Of a DNA stretch of 64,000 bases, positions 26,179 to 34,858 are shown piece by piece. The notes below the pieces were generated by a model that saw nothing but the letters and a program-made list of their open reading frames with translations, ran no database searches and had not been told where the DNA came from. The position numbers were made by a program, and so were the translations under genes. The stretch is from Bifidobacterium samirii (GTDB lineage: Bacteria; Actinomycetota; Actinomycetes; Actinomycetales; Bifidobacteriaceae), in the NCBI RefSeq assembly GCF_003952945.1, contig NZ_QXGK01000006.1, positions 55,262 through 119,261 on the forward strand. Reading direction: 5' to 3'. Positions within the stretch are counted from its first letter, which is position 1. Each line of letters begins with the position of its first letter.

Positions 26179-27435
26179 ATGAGCCAATCACGGGAGCAGA
26201 TCGTATCGGACATCACCGCGGCGCTGAAGGGGGAGCCGGGCCGCATCGCCATCCGCGGGGCGCGCAAGGTCGACGCCCGCGGCGTGCAGGACCACTACTG
26301 GGTCGTCGCCTCCGACGGCGTGATCCGCTACACCGGCACCGACGACGAGGCGTTCGAATCCGCCTGCCGTTCCGTCGGCCTCGACCCGGCCGACGAATCG
26401 TGCATCATCGAGGCGGACGGCCGCCTGCTGACCCCCGGCTACATCGACATCCACGCGCACGGATCGTGGGAGAAGTCGTTCGACGACGGCCCCGACGGCA
26501 TCGACATCGCCCGCGCCGGCCACGCCTGGCACGGCACCACCCGTCAGGTGCTCTCCCTGATCACCAACCCGATCGACGTGATGTGCGCCAACCTGCGCAA
26601 CGTGCGCGCCAAGATGGACGAGCGCCCCGACGTGCTCGGCGCCCACCTGGAGGGCCCGTTCCTGGCGATGGCGCGCAAGGGCGCGCACGACCCGGAATGC
26701 CTCAAGGACCCGGTGCCCGAACTGGTCGACGAGCTGCTCGAGGCCGCCGACGGCTGCCTGCGCCAGATCACCATCGCCCCCGAACTGCCGCACGGCCTGA
26801 GCTCGATCCGCCAGTTCGCCGCCGCCGGCGTCGTGCCCGCGGTCGGCCACTGCGACGCCGACTACGACATGGCCCGCCGCGGCTTCGACGCGGGCGCGGG
26901 CATCATGACCCACATGTTCAACGCGATGAACGGTCTGCACCACCGCAAGCCGGGCCCGATCCCCGCGGCCGTGGAGGACCCGCGCGTCACCGTCGAGCTC
27001 ATCAACGACGGATTCCACGTCGACGACCCGATGGTGTCGCTCAGCTTCCGCTTCGCGCCCCACCGCACCGCGTTCGTCACCGACGCGATGGCCGCCACCG
27101 ACTGCCCGGACGGCGCGTACAAGCTCGGCGCGCTCGACGTGAACGTCATCGACGGGCATGCGCGCCTCGTGTCCAACGGCGCCATCGCCGGCTCGACGCT
27201 GCTGCTCGAGCACGCGGTGCGCCGCGCCGTGCTCGATCTGGGCATCTCGCCGGTCGACGCGGTCGAGGCGGCCACGCTCACCGGCGCCAGGGCGTTCGGC
27301 TACGACCGTCCCAATCCGGTCACCGGCGACCCGATCGGCCTGATCGCCCCCGGCTTCGCCGCCGACCTGCTGCTCACCGACCCGGCCACGTGGACCGTGG
27401 GCGAGGTGTGGTGCGCCGGCCGCAAGCTGCGCTAG
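26179..27435 (+). CDS. nagA: N-acetylglucosamine-6-phosphate deacetylase
   Basis: The ATG at 26179 lies behind AAAGGAGCTGAC, giving 418 residues. It is an amidohydrolase with metal and substrate motifs HAHG at about 92-95, HLEGPF at about 156-161, VGHCDADY, MTHMFNAMNGLHHRKPG and the catalytic Asp in VTDAMAAT. It removes acetate from GlcNAc-6-P to give glucosamine-6-P for NagB. The frame is open upstream of the chosen start, but the ribosome site settles the choice. Transcribed divergently from nagR. Confidence 0.93.
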   Translation: MSQSREQIVSDITAALKGEPGRIAIRGARKVDARGVQDHYWVVASDGVIRYTGTDDEAFESACRSVGLDPADESCIIEADGRLLTPGYIDIHAHGSWEKSFDDGPDGIDIARAGHAWHGTTRQVLSLITNPIDVMCANLRNVRAKMDERPDVLGAHLEGPFLAMARKGAHDPECLKDPVPELVDELLEAADGCLRQITIAPELPHGLSSIRQFAAAGVVPAVGHCDADYDMARRGFDAGAGIMTHMFNAMNGLHHRKPGPIPAAVEDPRVTVELINDGFHVDDPMVSLSFRFAPHRTAFVTDAMAATDCPDGAYKLGALDVNVIDGHARLVSNGAIAGSTLLLEHAVRRAVLDLGISPVDAVEAATLTGARAFGYDRPNPVTGDPIGLIAPGFAADLLLTDPATWTVGEVWCAGRKLR

Positions 27436-27478
27436 ACGGCGATCCACCGCCCCGGCAACGGAGCCGGGATCCGGATAC

Positions 27479-27522
27479 GCGAAGGCCCTGCGGATCAGTG
27501 AGGGGATCCGCAGGGCCTTCGC
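27479..27522. terminator. Bidirectional terminator, nagA and the transglutaminase-like gene
   Basis: A perfect 18-bp inverted repeat (27479-27496 with 27505-27522, stem GCGAAGGCCCTGCGGATC) lies between two convergent genes. Confidence 0.85.
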
Positions 27523-27547
27523 CATGCCCGCGTCGGCTGCGGCGACA

Positions 27548-30256
27548 TCACATGGAGGCCAGACGCAGCGCCAGATCGACCGAACCGACGTTGTAGCCGG
27601 TGCACGCGTACGTGCCGACGATCGCGTCGCCGTCGCGGCGGGTCGTCAGGATCAGCGGCGTCTTGTCCGGGTCGACGAACATGCCGCGCGTGAGCCGCTC
27701 GTAGGTCGCCGGATCGCAGCGCGGCACGCGCGTCGGCGCGCCGACGCGGCCGATCATGCGCGAGAGCGTGGCCGACAGCGGCGCGTCGGCCGGGCAGGCC
27801 GCCAGCAGGATCGGCACGGCCGGCGAGGCCGCGTCGCCGATGCCGGCCGCGGCGCCGCCGTCCTGACGCATGCGTGCGGCCAGCTCGTCGAGCACGTGGA
27901 TGCTCGGCTCCGAACCGTGCGCGTCGAGGACCGCCAGGACCGTGCGTCCGTCCAGCAGCGAGGAGAGCGGCAGACGGGCGCCGTCCTCGTCCGTCAACGT
28001 GACGTCGTCGACCGGGATGCTCTCGAGCAGCTCCTCCTCGCTCGGTTCGCGCAGACGCAGCTCCACCGTCAGATCGTCGCCCTCATGCAGGTGGAACACG
28101 CGCTCGCACGCCTGCTGGCCGCCATCGGGCAGACGCACGGTCGTGACCAGCCGGTACGCGCCCTCGTCGAGTGCGAGTTCCATGCGTCCGTCGCTCCAGG
28201 AACGGTCCTCGAGGTCGAGCGACAGGAAGTCGACGCCGTGCGGCTGATCGTGCAGCCGGCCCAGACTCCAGTCCTTCCAGTAGGCCGGCTCCGATCCCTC
28301 GGGCGCCGTCAGCGTCAGCCGTCCGCCCGGCGGCACCGGCGCGGCGCCGGCCTGCACGGCGCGACGGAAGCCGCCGTCGGCCCAGTACTCGGGTTCGCCG
28401 GTCTCCGGATGCAGTCGGGCCGGCACGCCCAGCGCACGGCATACGGACACGAACGCGATTCGCGTGGACGTCTCGGTGGACACGCCCGAGGACAGCACCC
28501 CCGACGGGGAGATCACCGTCGCGCACGAATCACCCGACAACGTGACCCGCACGCGGCGTTCGACATACGGCAGGACGGACGCCGGATCGGCGCGCAGCGC
28601 GTCGGCCATGCCGGACTCCTCGAGCAGACGACGCAGCCGCACACGGTCGGCGCGCAGCTCCTCGTCCAGCACGCGCGGCGCCAGCACATAGTCGGCGAAC
28701 GTGCGCCCGTCGACGCCGGCCGCGGCCGCCTCGTCACGCACCGCCACGGCGCCGGCCAGCGCATCGTCGAGCACCGCCGCGGACACGTCGCACAGGTCCT
28801 TGTCGCGCAATCCGGCCGCCAGCGCCATGCGCAGCGGCGCGTCGGCGCCGTCGCCGCCCAGCAGGAAGGCGGCGACGGCGGTCAGATTGCCGCCCGCCAT
28901 CGTCAGGATGCGGTCCAGATCGCCCGATTCGGCCGCCTGCGGGTAGCATCGCGCCAGGGCGGCGCGCGTCGCCGCATCGACCAGATCCGCGAACGCGGCG
29001 ACGCGCGCGACGCGCTTCGCCTCCGCTTGCGCCCGACGCTCCACCGTGACCCGCTGCTGGTCGTCGGTCAGCGGCAGGCTGCGCGTCACGCCGGTGGACG
29101 GGGCCTTCAGATCCACGTCACGCCAGCGGCCGTCCGTGCCGGCATCCGCCTCGGCGTCCGCATCGGAGAACGGGGCGGCGGGCAGCGTCAGCGCGATCTC
29201 GCGGCCGTCCGCGTCCGCCACGTCCACGATCGCATCGGCGAACGAGACGCCGTCGGAGACGTGCACGCGCACGCTGCCGCGGCCCAGCGTCAGCGCCGCG
29301 ACGCCGTCATCGTCGGCGTCCGCGACGGCGATCGGATAGTATTCGGCCATGTTGAGCAGCTCCGCCGCCGCATGCGCGCCCGCCGCCGGCGTCCCGTCGG
29401 CGCGCAGGACGCGCACGCGCAGCACGCCGACCGGCGCATAGTCGGCCGTCAGATTGCACAGCAGGCTCGTGCCGTCGTCGCCGGCGCTCGCCCGCACGTC
29501 CACATTGCCCTGCGTGTAGTCGCAGAACACGCGCGCATGCACGAGCATCGCGCGCGTGGATGCCCTGTCGAACCAGCCGCGGTCGAGCTGCTCCTCCGGC
29601 TCGCACGCGCCCAGGAAGCGCCAGCGGCCGTCCACATACGCCTCGACCCAGGCGTGGTTGTCGTCGCAGTGCGCCCAGCGCGGCGTATAGACCTGCCGTG
29701 CCGGGATGCCGATCGCACGCAGCGCGGTCACCAGCAGCGTCGACTCCTCGCCGCAACGGCCCACGCCGCGGTTCAGCGCGCCCGACGCGCCCAGCGTGCG
29801 CCCGTCGGACGGCTGGTAGGTGACGTGCTCGGCGCACCAGTAGTTCGTCTCCAGCAGTGCGCGCGCGTCGTCCAGACCCGCCGTACGGTCGCGCAGCGCC
29901 GCATGGCACACGAGCCGGCTGTCGTCGAGACGTTCGTTGTTGATGCGCGGCCAGAACACGAAATGCACGAACGCGTCCGACGGCAGGTCGCGCACGCGCG
30001 GCATCGTCGCACGCAGCATCAGCGCATGGTCCGCGTAGGCGAGCAGGACGGCCGGATCGCAGTCGATCACGTCGCCGGCCGGCAGCGCGCCGTACGCCAG
30101 CCGCATCAGGGTGAGCCGGTCGCCGTCGAGCGCGTCGAGCGTGCGGCCGGCATGCGGGGCGCACGCGAGCAGGTCGGCGCGCGCCCCGATCAGGCGCCGC
30201 GCATAGTCGTGCAGGTCGTCGGCGAGCAGCGAGCCGCCGGAATGGGGATCGGTCAT
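27548..30256 (-). CDS. Large transglutaminase-fold protein (PNGase-like catalytic motif)
   Basis: I start at 30256 (MTDPHSGGSLLADDL), giving 902 residues without signal peptide. The middle has a transglutaminase/papain-fold core: Cys168 in GRCGEESTLLVTALRAIGIP, His201 in DNHAWVEAYVDGRWRFLGAC and EPEEQLDRGWFDRAS after it. The GRCGE motif and the following layout resemble cytoplasmic peptide:N-glycanases as well as a family of large, uncharacterised bacterial transglutaminase-like proteins. After it come a beta-sandwich, a long helical region and a second beta-rich part; the last 100 residues look like a thioredoxin-like or regulatory domain (TPLILTTRRDGDAIVG). It is divergent from GH20 at the edge of the N-glycan locus, so action on GlcNAc-Asn peptides is a reasonable but unproven idea. 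The third catalytic residue is not certain. Confidence 0.75.
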   Translation of the reverse strand: MTDPHSGGSLLADDLHDYARRLIGARADLLACAPHAGRTLDALDGDRLTLMRLAYGALPAGDVIDCDPAVLLAYADHALMLRATMPRVRDLPSDAFVHFVFWPRINNERLDDSRLVCHAALRDRTAGLDDARALLETNYWCAEHVTYQPSDGRTLGASGALNRGVGRCGEESTLLVTALRAIGIPARQVYTPRWAHCDDNHAWVEAYVDGRWRFLGACEPEEQLDRGWFDRASTRAMLVHARVFCDYTQGNVDVRASAGDDGTSLLCNLTADYAPVGVLRVRVLRADGTPAAGAHAAAELLNMAEYYPIAVADADDDGVAALTLGRGSVRVHVSDGVSFADAIVDVADADGREIALTLPAAPFSDADAEADAGTDGRWRDVDLKAPSTGVTRSLPLTDDQQRVTVERRAQAEAKRVARVAAFADLVDAATRAALARCYPQAAESGDLDRILTMAGGNLTAVAAFLLGGDGADAPLRMALAAGLRDKDLCDVSAAVLDDALAGAVAVRDEAAAAGVDGRTFADYVLAPRVLDEELRADRVRLRRLLEESGMADALRADPASVLPYVERRVRVTLSGDSCATVISPSGVLSSGVSTETSTRIAFVSVCRALGVPARLHPETGEPEYWADGGFRRAVQAGAAPVPPGGRLTLTAPEGSEPAYWKDWSLGRLHDQPHGVDFLSLDLEDRSWSDGRMELALDEGAYRLVTTVRLPDGGQQACERVFHLHEGDDLTVELRLREPSEEELLESIPVDDVTLTDEDGARLPLSSLLDGRTVLAVLDAHGSEPSIHVLDELAARMRQDGGAAAGIGDAASPAVPILLAACPADAPLSATLSRMIGRVGAPTRVPRCDPATYERLTRGMFVDPDKTPLILTTRRDGDAIVGTYACTGYNVGSVDLALRLASM

Positions 30257-30504
30257 GGGAACCACCGTATTCGTCGTCGAGGCGCCGCCGGAGCACGACG
30301 TCGCTGCGGCGGCGCGGGATGGAATCGTGCCGATGCCACTATATGGGGACCCGCCGCGCGCCGCGTCCGCCGACACGCCGGCGCGACGGCGACGGGACGG
30401 CGCGCACGGCTGATACCCTCGGGAAAGACCGTCGCATCCCGCATCGCAGCGGGCGCGCGACGGCACGGACGACCGGGCGCCGCAGCCCGACGAAAGGAAC
30501 GACG

Positions 30505-32490
30505 ATGACCTATGAACCCGTGGCCCCCGACGGTCTGCACGTGAAGGGCGCCCCGATCGCGCTGCTGCCCTGGCCGCGCGACGTGCGCGTCGAAACGGAC
30601 GCCTACGTCTCCCTCCACGCCGGCACGGTCGTGCAGGAGGAGCGCATCGGCCTGCCCGTCCTCATCGACGAGCTGCGCGCCGACCTCGAGGCATCCACCG
30701 GCGGCGTCTGGCACGGCGCGCGCGGCTGGGACGGCGAGGTGCGCATGCGCCTGGACGGCACGCTCGGCGAACGCGCGTACACGATCGACACAGCCGACGG
30801 CGCGATGACGATCGCCGGCGGCGGCGAGGCCGGACTGCGCGCCGGCGTGCAGACCGCACGCCAGCTCATCCGCGGCACCGCCGGCCTCCTGCCCGTCCTG
30901 CGCATCGCCGACGAGCCCGCCTACGCGGTGCGCGGCTACTACCTCGACGTGACGCGCGGCCGCGTCCCCACGCTCGAACGCCTCAGGGAGTGGGCGCGCG
31001 ACCTGGAACTGCGCCAGTACAACCAACTGCACCTGTACATCGAGCACTCGTTCGCGTTCCCGTGGCTGAGCGAGGCATGGCGCGGCGCCGACCCGCTGCG
31101 CCCCGAGGACATCATGGCGTTCGACGCGTACTGCCGGGACCACGGCATCGAACTGGTGCCGTCCATCTCCACGTTCGGCCACCTGTACGCGGCGCTGCGC
31201 ACCCGCGGACTGCGCCATCTGGGCGAACTGCCCGACGACGCCGACCGGCCGTTCTCGTTCGTGGAACGCATGGCCCACCACACGCTCAACATCACCCTCG
31301 ACGAGGCGTACGAACTGTCGACGCGGCTCATCGACGAGTACATGCCGCTGTTCTCCTCGCGCCGGTTCAACCTGTGCGCCGACGAGACGTTCGACCTCGG
31401 ACGCGGGCGCTCGCACGAGGAGGCGGCGCGCACCGGCGTGGGCGCCATGTACGTGGGCTACGTGAACCGGCTGTGCGCGCACATCGCCGCACAGGGCCGC
31501 GAACCGATGCTGTGGGCCGACGTGGCGCTCGCCCATCCCGAGACGCTGGGCGACCTCGACGCCCACGCGACGCTGCTCAACTGGCAGTACGAGCCCGACC
31601 CGTCCGACGCGAAGACCGCCACGCTGGCCGCGGCCGGCGTACGCCAGTACGTGTGCCCCGCGGTGCACGGATGGAACCGCACGTTGCCGCTGCTCGGACA
31701 CGCATGGCACAACATCGCGCCGATGGCCGGCCACGGCATCCGCCACGGGGCGGCCGGTTTCCTCGTCACCGACTGGGGCGACTACGGGCACGTCAACGAT
31801 CCGCGGCTGAGCGCCCCCGGCATGATGATGGCCGCCGAATGCGCGTGGAACGGCGGGGCCGCCGGCTACGACGACGTGCTGCGGCGCATCGGACTGGCCA
31901 TGTTCGCCGACCCCACCGGCGCGGTCATGCGCGCATGGGACGAACAGGGGAGCGCCGCCGCCTTCCCCTGGCACGACGCGGTGCGTCTGCTGGAGCTCGA
32001 TCTGGGCGACGGCGCGCCCGCCCGGGATACGCTGGCCACGTTCGCATGGTCGTCCGACGATGCCGAGCGCGCCGTCGCCGGATGCGACGACGTGGACGAG
32101 GCGCGTCTCGCGTTCCTGCGCGCGCTCGCGCCGCGGCTGGAACGCGTGCCCGACGCGCCCGGCGCGCTGCGGACCATGCAGGAGGCGATGGCCGCCGCCG
32201 CGGTGCGCCCGTCGTCGCCGGACGGCCGGGCGCTGATGCGCGCCTGCGCCGGCCAGGACCTGCTCGACGAGGCCGGCTGGCGTCTGGCCGCCGACCGCGG
32301 CGTCGTGCCCGACCGCGGGGGCATGCGCGACGCCGCGGCCGTGGCCGGCGCGCTCGAACGCTGGTTCGAGGACTACCGCGACCTGTGGCGGGAGACGGGC
32401 CGCGACGCCGAACTGGCGCGCGTCGGCGCCGTCGTATGGCGGCTCGCCGACCTGCTGCGCGTCGGCGCGCCGACGGGCGTGCGCGCCTGA
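30505..32490 (+). CDS. Beta-N-acetylhexosaminidase, GH20
   Basis: The ATG at 30505 follows CGAAAGGAACGACG, giving 661 residues with no signal peptide, so it is intracellular. GH20 features: RGYYLDVTRGRVPTLERLRE at the start of the barrel, YNQLHLYIEHSF, GIELVPSISTFGHL and the catalytic pair Asp293-Glu294 in LCADETFDLG. It lacks the N-terminal secretion and anchoring parts seen in surface lacto-N-biosidases. In this locus it would remove terminal or core GlcNAc from imported glycans and feed the GlcNAc kinase. The C-terminal 200 residues are helical and Ala/Arg-rich. Confidence 0.9.
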   Translation: MTYEPVAPDGLHVKGAPIALLPWPRDVRVETDAYVSLHAGTVVQEERIGLPVLIDELRADLEASTGGVWHGARGWDGEVRMRLDGTLGERAYTIDTADGAMTIAGGGEAGLRAGVQTARQLIRGTAGLLPVLRIADEPAYAVRGYYLDVTRGRVPTLERLREWARDLELRQYNQLHLYIEHSFAFPWLSEAWRGADPLRPEDIMAFDAYCRDHGIELVPSISTFGHLYAALRTRGLRHLGELPDDADRPFSFVERMAHHTLNITLDEAYELSTRLIDEYMPLFSSRRFNLCADETFDLGRGRSHEEAARTGVGAMYVGYVNRLCAHIAAQGREPMLWADVALAHPETLGDLDAHATLLNWQYEPDPSDAKTATLAAAGVRQYVCPAVHGWNRTLPLLGHAWHNIAPMAGHGIRHGAAGFLVTDWGDYGHVNDPRLSAPGMMMAAECAWNGGAAGYDDVLRRIGLAMFADPTGAVMRAWDEQGSAAAFPWHDAVRLLELDLGDGAPARDTLATFAWSSDDAERAVAGCDDVDEARLAFLRALAPRLERVPDAPGALRTMQEAMAAAAVRPSSPDGRALMRACAGQDLLDEAGWRLAADRGVVPDRGGMRDAAAVAGALERWFEDYRDLWRETGRDAELARVGAVVWRLADLLRVGAPTGVRA

Positions 32491-32509
32491 GATCTGCCCC
32501 GAGACATGC

Positions 32510-32549
32510 GAGGGCCGGGGCATCCCCCGATGGGGATGCCCCGGCCCTC
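32510..32549. terminator. Terminator between GH20 and Nudix genes
   Basis: A perfect 18-bp stem (32510-32527 with 32532-32549) and CGAT loop between convergent genes. Confidence 0.85.
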
Positions 32550-32568
32550 ACGGGGGTCTTGCGACGGG

Positions 32569-33090
32569 TCAGCGCAGTTCGCCGTCGGTGATGAACATGG
32601 CGTGCGCGTCGCCGTCCGCCTTGGCCGCGATGTAGCGGCGGAAGCGGGCGAGCCGCTCCACGGTGCTGGGCGCCAGCGGCTCGGGCAGCGCATCGAGGGG
32701 GAACCAGCCGACGGCCAGGCTCTCGTCGTCGCCCACGAACGGCTCGGCGTTGCCGCCCGGGCGCACGCGGCACAGGAACGAATGGTCCATGTACATCGTG
32801 ACGTCGCCGTTGGCGTACGTGGTGGTCTTCGTGTCGGAGACGACCGCGACGAGGTCGGTGACCTCGGCGTCGACGCCCGTCTCCTCCTTCACCTCGCGCA
32901 CGACCGTGTCGGCGGGCTGCTCGCCCGGCTCGTTGACGCCGTAGACGAGCGCCCACAGGCCGTTGTCGGAGCGGCGGCCCAGCAGGATGCGGCCCTGGTC
33001 GTCGACCACGCAGCCGGTCACGCCGATCAGCCACAGCAGGTCGTGGCCGATCTTCTCGCGCAGCGTGAGGATGAACTCGGGGGTCGCCAT
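32569..33090 (-). CDS. Nudix hydrolase
   Basis: This 173-residue protein carries a full Nudix box (GEQPADTVVREVKEETGV) after GRRSDNGLWALVYG. Family members hydrolyse nucleoside diphosphates linked to another group; MutT-like or ADP-ribose substrates are possible. Its start codon overlaps the stop of the aminopeptidase gene (TGATG), so the two are translated together. The substrate cannot be told from sequence. Confidence 0.9.
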   Translation of the reverse strand: MATPEFILTLREKIGHDLLWLIGVTGCVVDDQGRILLGRRSDNGLWALVYGVNEPGEQPADTVVREVKEETGVDAEVTDLVAVVSDTKTTTYANGDVTMYMDHSFLCRVRPGGNAEPFVGDDESLAVGWFPLDALPEPLAPSTVERLARFRRYIAAKADGDAHAMFITDGELR

Positions 33091-34643
33091 CAGCGTGCCA
33101 TCTCGCGCATCCAGGCCTCGACGTCCTCGATCTGCTTCGGGATGTCGATGGAGATCCATTCGGGGCCGTTCTCGGTCATGAGCACGTCGTCCTCGATGCG
33201 CACGCCGATGCCGCGGAACTCCGGCGGGACCATGAGGTCGTTCTCCTTGAAGTACAGGCCCGGCTCGATCGTGAAGATCATGCCCGGGCGGATCGGCGCG
33301 CCCTGGTACGCCTCGAAGCGGGCCTGCGCGCAGTCGTGCACGTCGAGGCCCAGATGATGCGCGCAGCCGCAGGCGTGCCAGCGGCGGTGCTGCTGGCCCT
33401 CGGGGGAGAGGGACTCCTCGACGCTGACCGGCAGGATGCCCCAGTCGTGCAGCTTCTGCGCCAGCACGCGCATCACCGCGTGATGGATGTCCGAATAGGT
33501 GGCGCCCACCTTCGCGGCCTCGAAGCCGGCCTGCTGGGCGTCGAGCACCGTCTGGTAGATGTCGCGCTGCAGGTCGGTGAACACGCCGTTCGTGGGGAAC
33601 GTGCGGGTGATGTCGGCCGTGTACAGGCTGTCGGTCTCGACGCCCGCGTCGATGAGCAGCAGCTCGCCGGAGCGCACGGTGCCGGTGTTGCGCATCCAAT
33701 GCAGGATCGGCGCGTGCGCGCCCGAGGCGATGATCGAATCGTAGCCGACCTCGTTGCCCTCCTCGCGCGACACCGAGTTGAACGCGCCCTCGAGCACGCG
33801 CTCGCTGCGCGGCTGGTCGAGCACGGCCGGCAGCTTCTGGAGGATGCGGTCGAAGCCCTTCTTCGTGGCGGCCACGGCCTTGCGCATCTCGCCGATCTCG
33901 TACTCGTCCTTGATCATGCGCGCCTCGGCGGCGACCTCGTGCAGCTTGTCGTCGTCATGGGACGCCGCGTCCGGGTCGGCGCCGGCGGCCGCGCGCACGC
34001 GTTCGACCATCTGCGTGATCTGCGGGTCGGTCTCGCGCACGACGCGCACGCGCACCGCGCCGGCGCCCTCACCCGTGTCCTTGCCGATCGCATCGGCCAG
34101 CTGCGCGATGTCATGCGTCTCGATGCCGGTCATCGCCGCCAGCTCGCGCAGGCCCGCGCGCGGGCCCACCCAGTACTCGCCGTACTGGGCGTTCGTGTAG
34201 TACTCCTCGGTCGCATTGTCGGCGCGCGGCGCGACGAACAGCTCCGCCTCGTGCGTGCGGCCGTCGGCCGCCTCCGGGGAGGCCGGGTCGACCGGATTGA
34301 GCACGAGCACCGCGCCCGCCTCGTAATCCTGGCCCAGACCCGTGTAGTAGGCGAACGTCGTATCCGGACGGAACGCGTAGTCGCAGTCGTTGGCGCGCAC
34401 CTTCGGCTGGCCGGCCGGGATCACCAGTCGTTCGCCCGGGAACGCGGCGCCCAGCGCCGTCAGACGCGCCTGGATGTAGCGGCTGGACTCCAGCGGCTCC
34501 ACCTCGGGCTCCTGGTTGTCCCAGCCGGAGGCCATGAACTCCTTGAACGAGGCGGCGCGGGGGCTCAGGGTACGGTTGTTCACGCGATCCGCGTTGGGCT
34601 GCTCGTCATGCGATGCGGCCTGCTCGGCGATGGTCTCGCTCAT
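33090..34643 (-). CDS. pepP: Xaa-Pro aminopeptidase (M24B)
   Basis: The start at 34643 follows GAAGGAGTGTCG, giving 517 residues. The N-terminal aminopeptidase-P domain (FRPDTTFAYYTGL) is followed by the pita-bread catalytic domain with metal ligands in LIDAGVETDSLYTADITRTF, HHLGLDVHD, FTIEPGLYF and VRIEDDVL. It removes N-terminal residues before proline in the cytoplasm, useful for proline-rich peptides. An acidic insert (about 245-275) is longer than in the E. coli enzyme. It is followed by the overlapping Nudix gene. Confidence 0.93.
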   Translation of the reverse strand: MSETIAEQAASHDEQPNADRVNNRTLSPRAASFKEFMASGWDNQEPEVEPLESSRYIQARLTALGAAFPGERLVIPAGQPKVRANDCDYAFRPDTTFAYYTGLGQDYEAGAVLVLNPVDPASPEAADGRTHEAELFVAPRADNATEEYYTNAQYGEYWVGPRAGLRELAAMTGIETHDIAQLADAIGKDTGEGAGAVRVRVVRETDPQITQMVERVRAAAGADPDAASHDDDKLHEVAAEARMIKDEYEIGEMRKAVAATKKGFDRILQKLPAVLDQPRSERVLEGAFNSVSREEGNEVGYDSIIASGAHAPILHWMRNTGTVRSGELLLIDAGVETDSLYTADITRTFPTNGVFTDLQRDIYQTVLDAQQAGFEAAKVGATYSDIHHAVMRVLAQKLHDWGILPVSVEESLSPEGQQHRRWHACGCAHHLGLDVHDCAQARFEAYQGAPIRPGMIFTIEPGLYFKENDLMVPPEFRGIGVRIEDDVLMTENGPEWISIDIPKQIEDVEAWMREMAR

Positions 34644-34858
34644 CGACACTCCTTCATGCTCATGAGATTGCTTGCAATACCGGTCCCATCCTAGTGCGTG
34701 GGCGGCACGCGCACACTCCGCGCGCCGGAGCGTCGGCGCCCGCCGGACGTCCACGGCGCAACCCCGACGCCCACGGCGCACGTACGGCTATGATGTGTGG
34801 TTTGGGATTGTACGAGCCGCCGGCGGCGGGCCGGCCAACGAGTGAGGACACAGACGGT

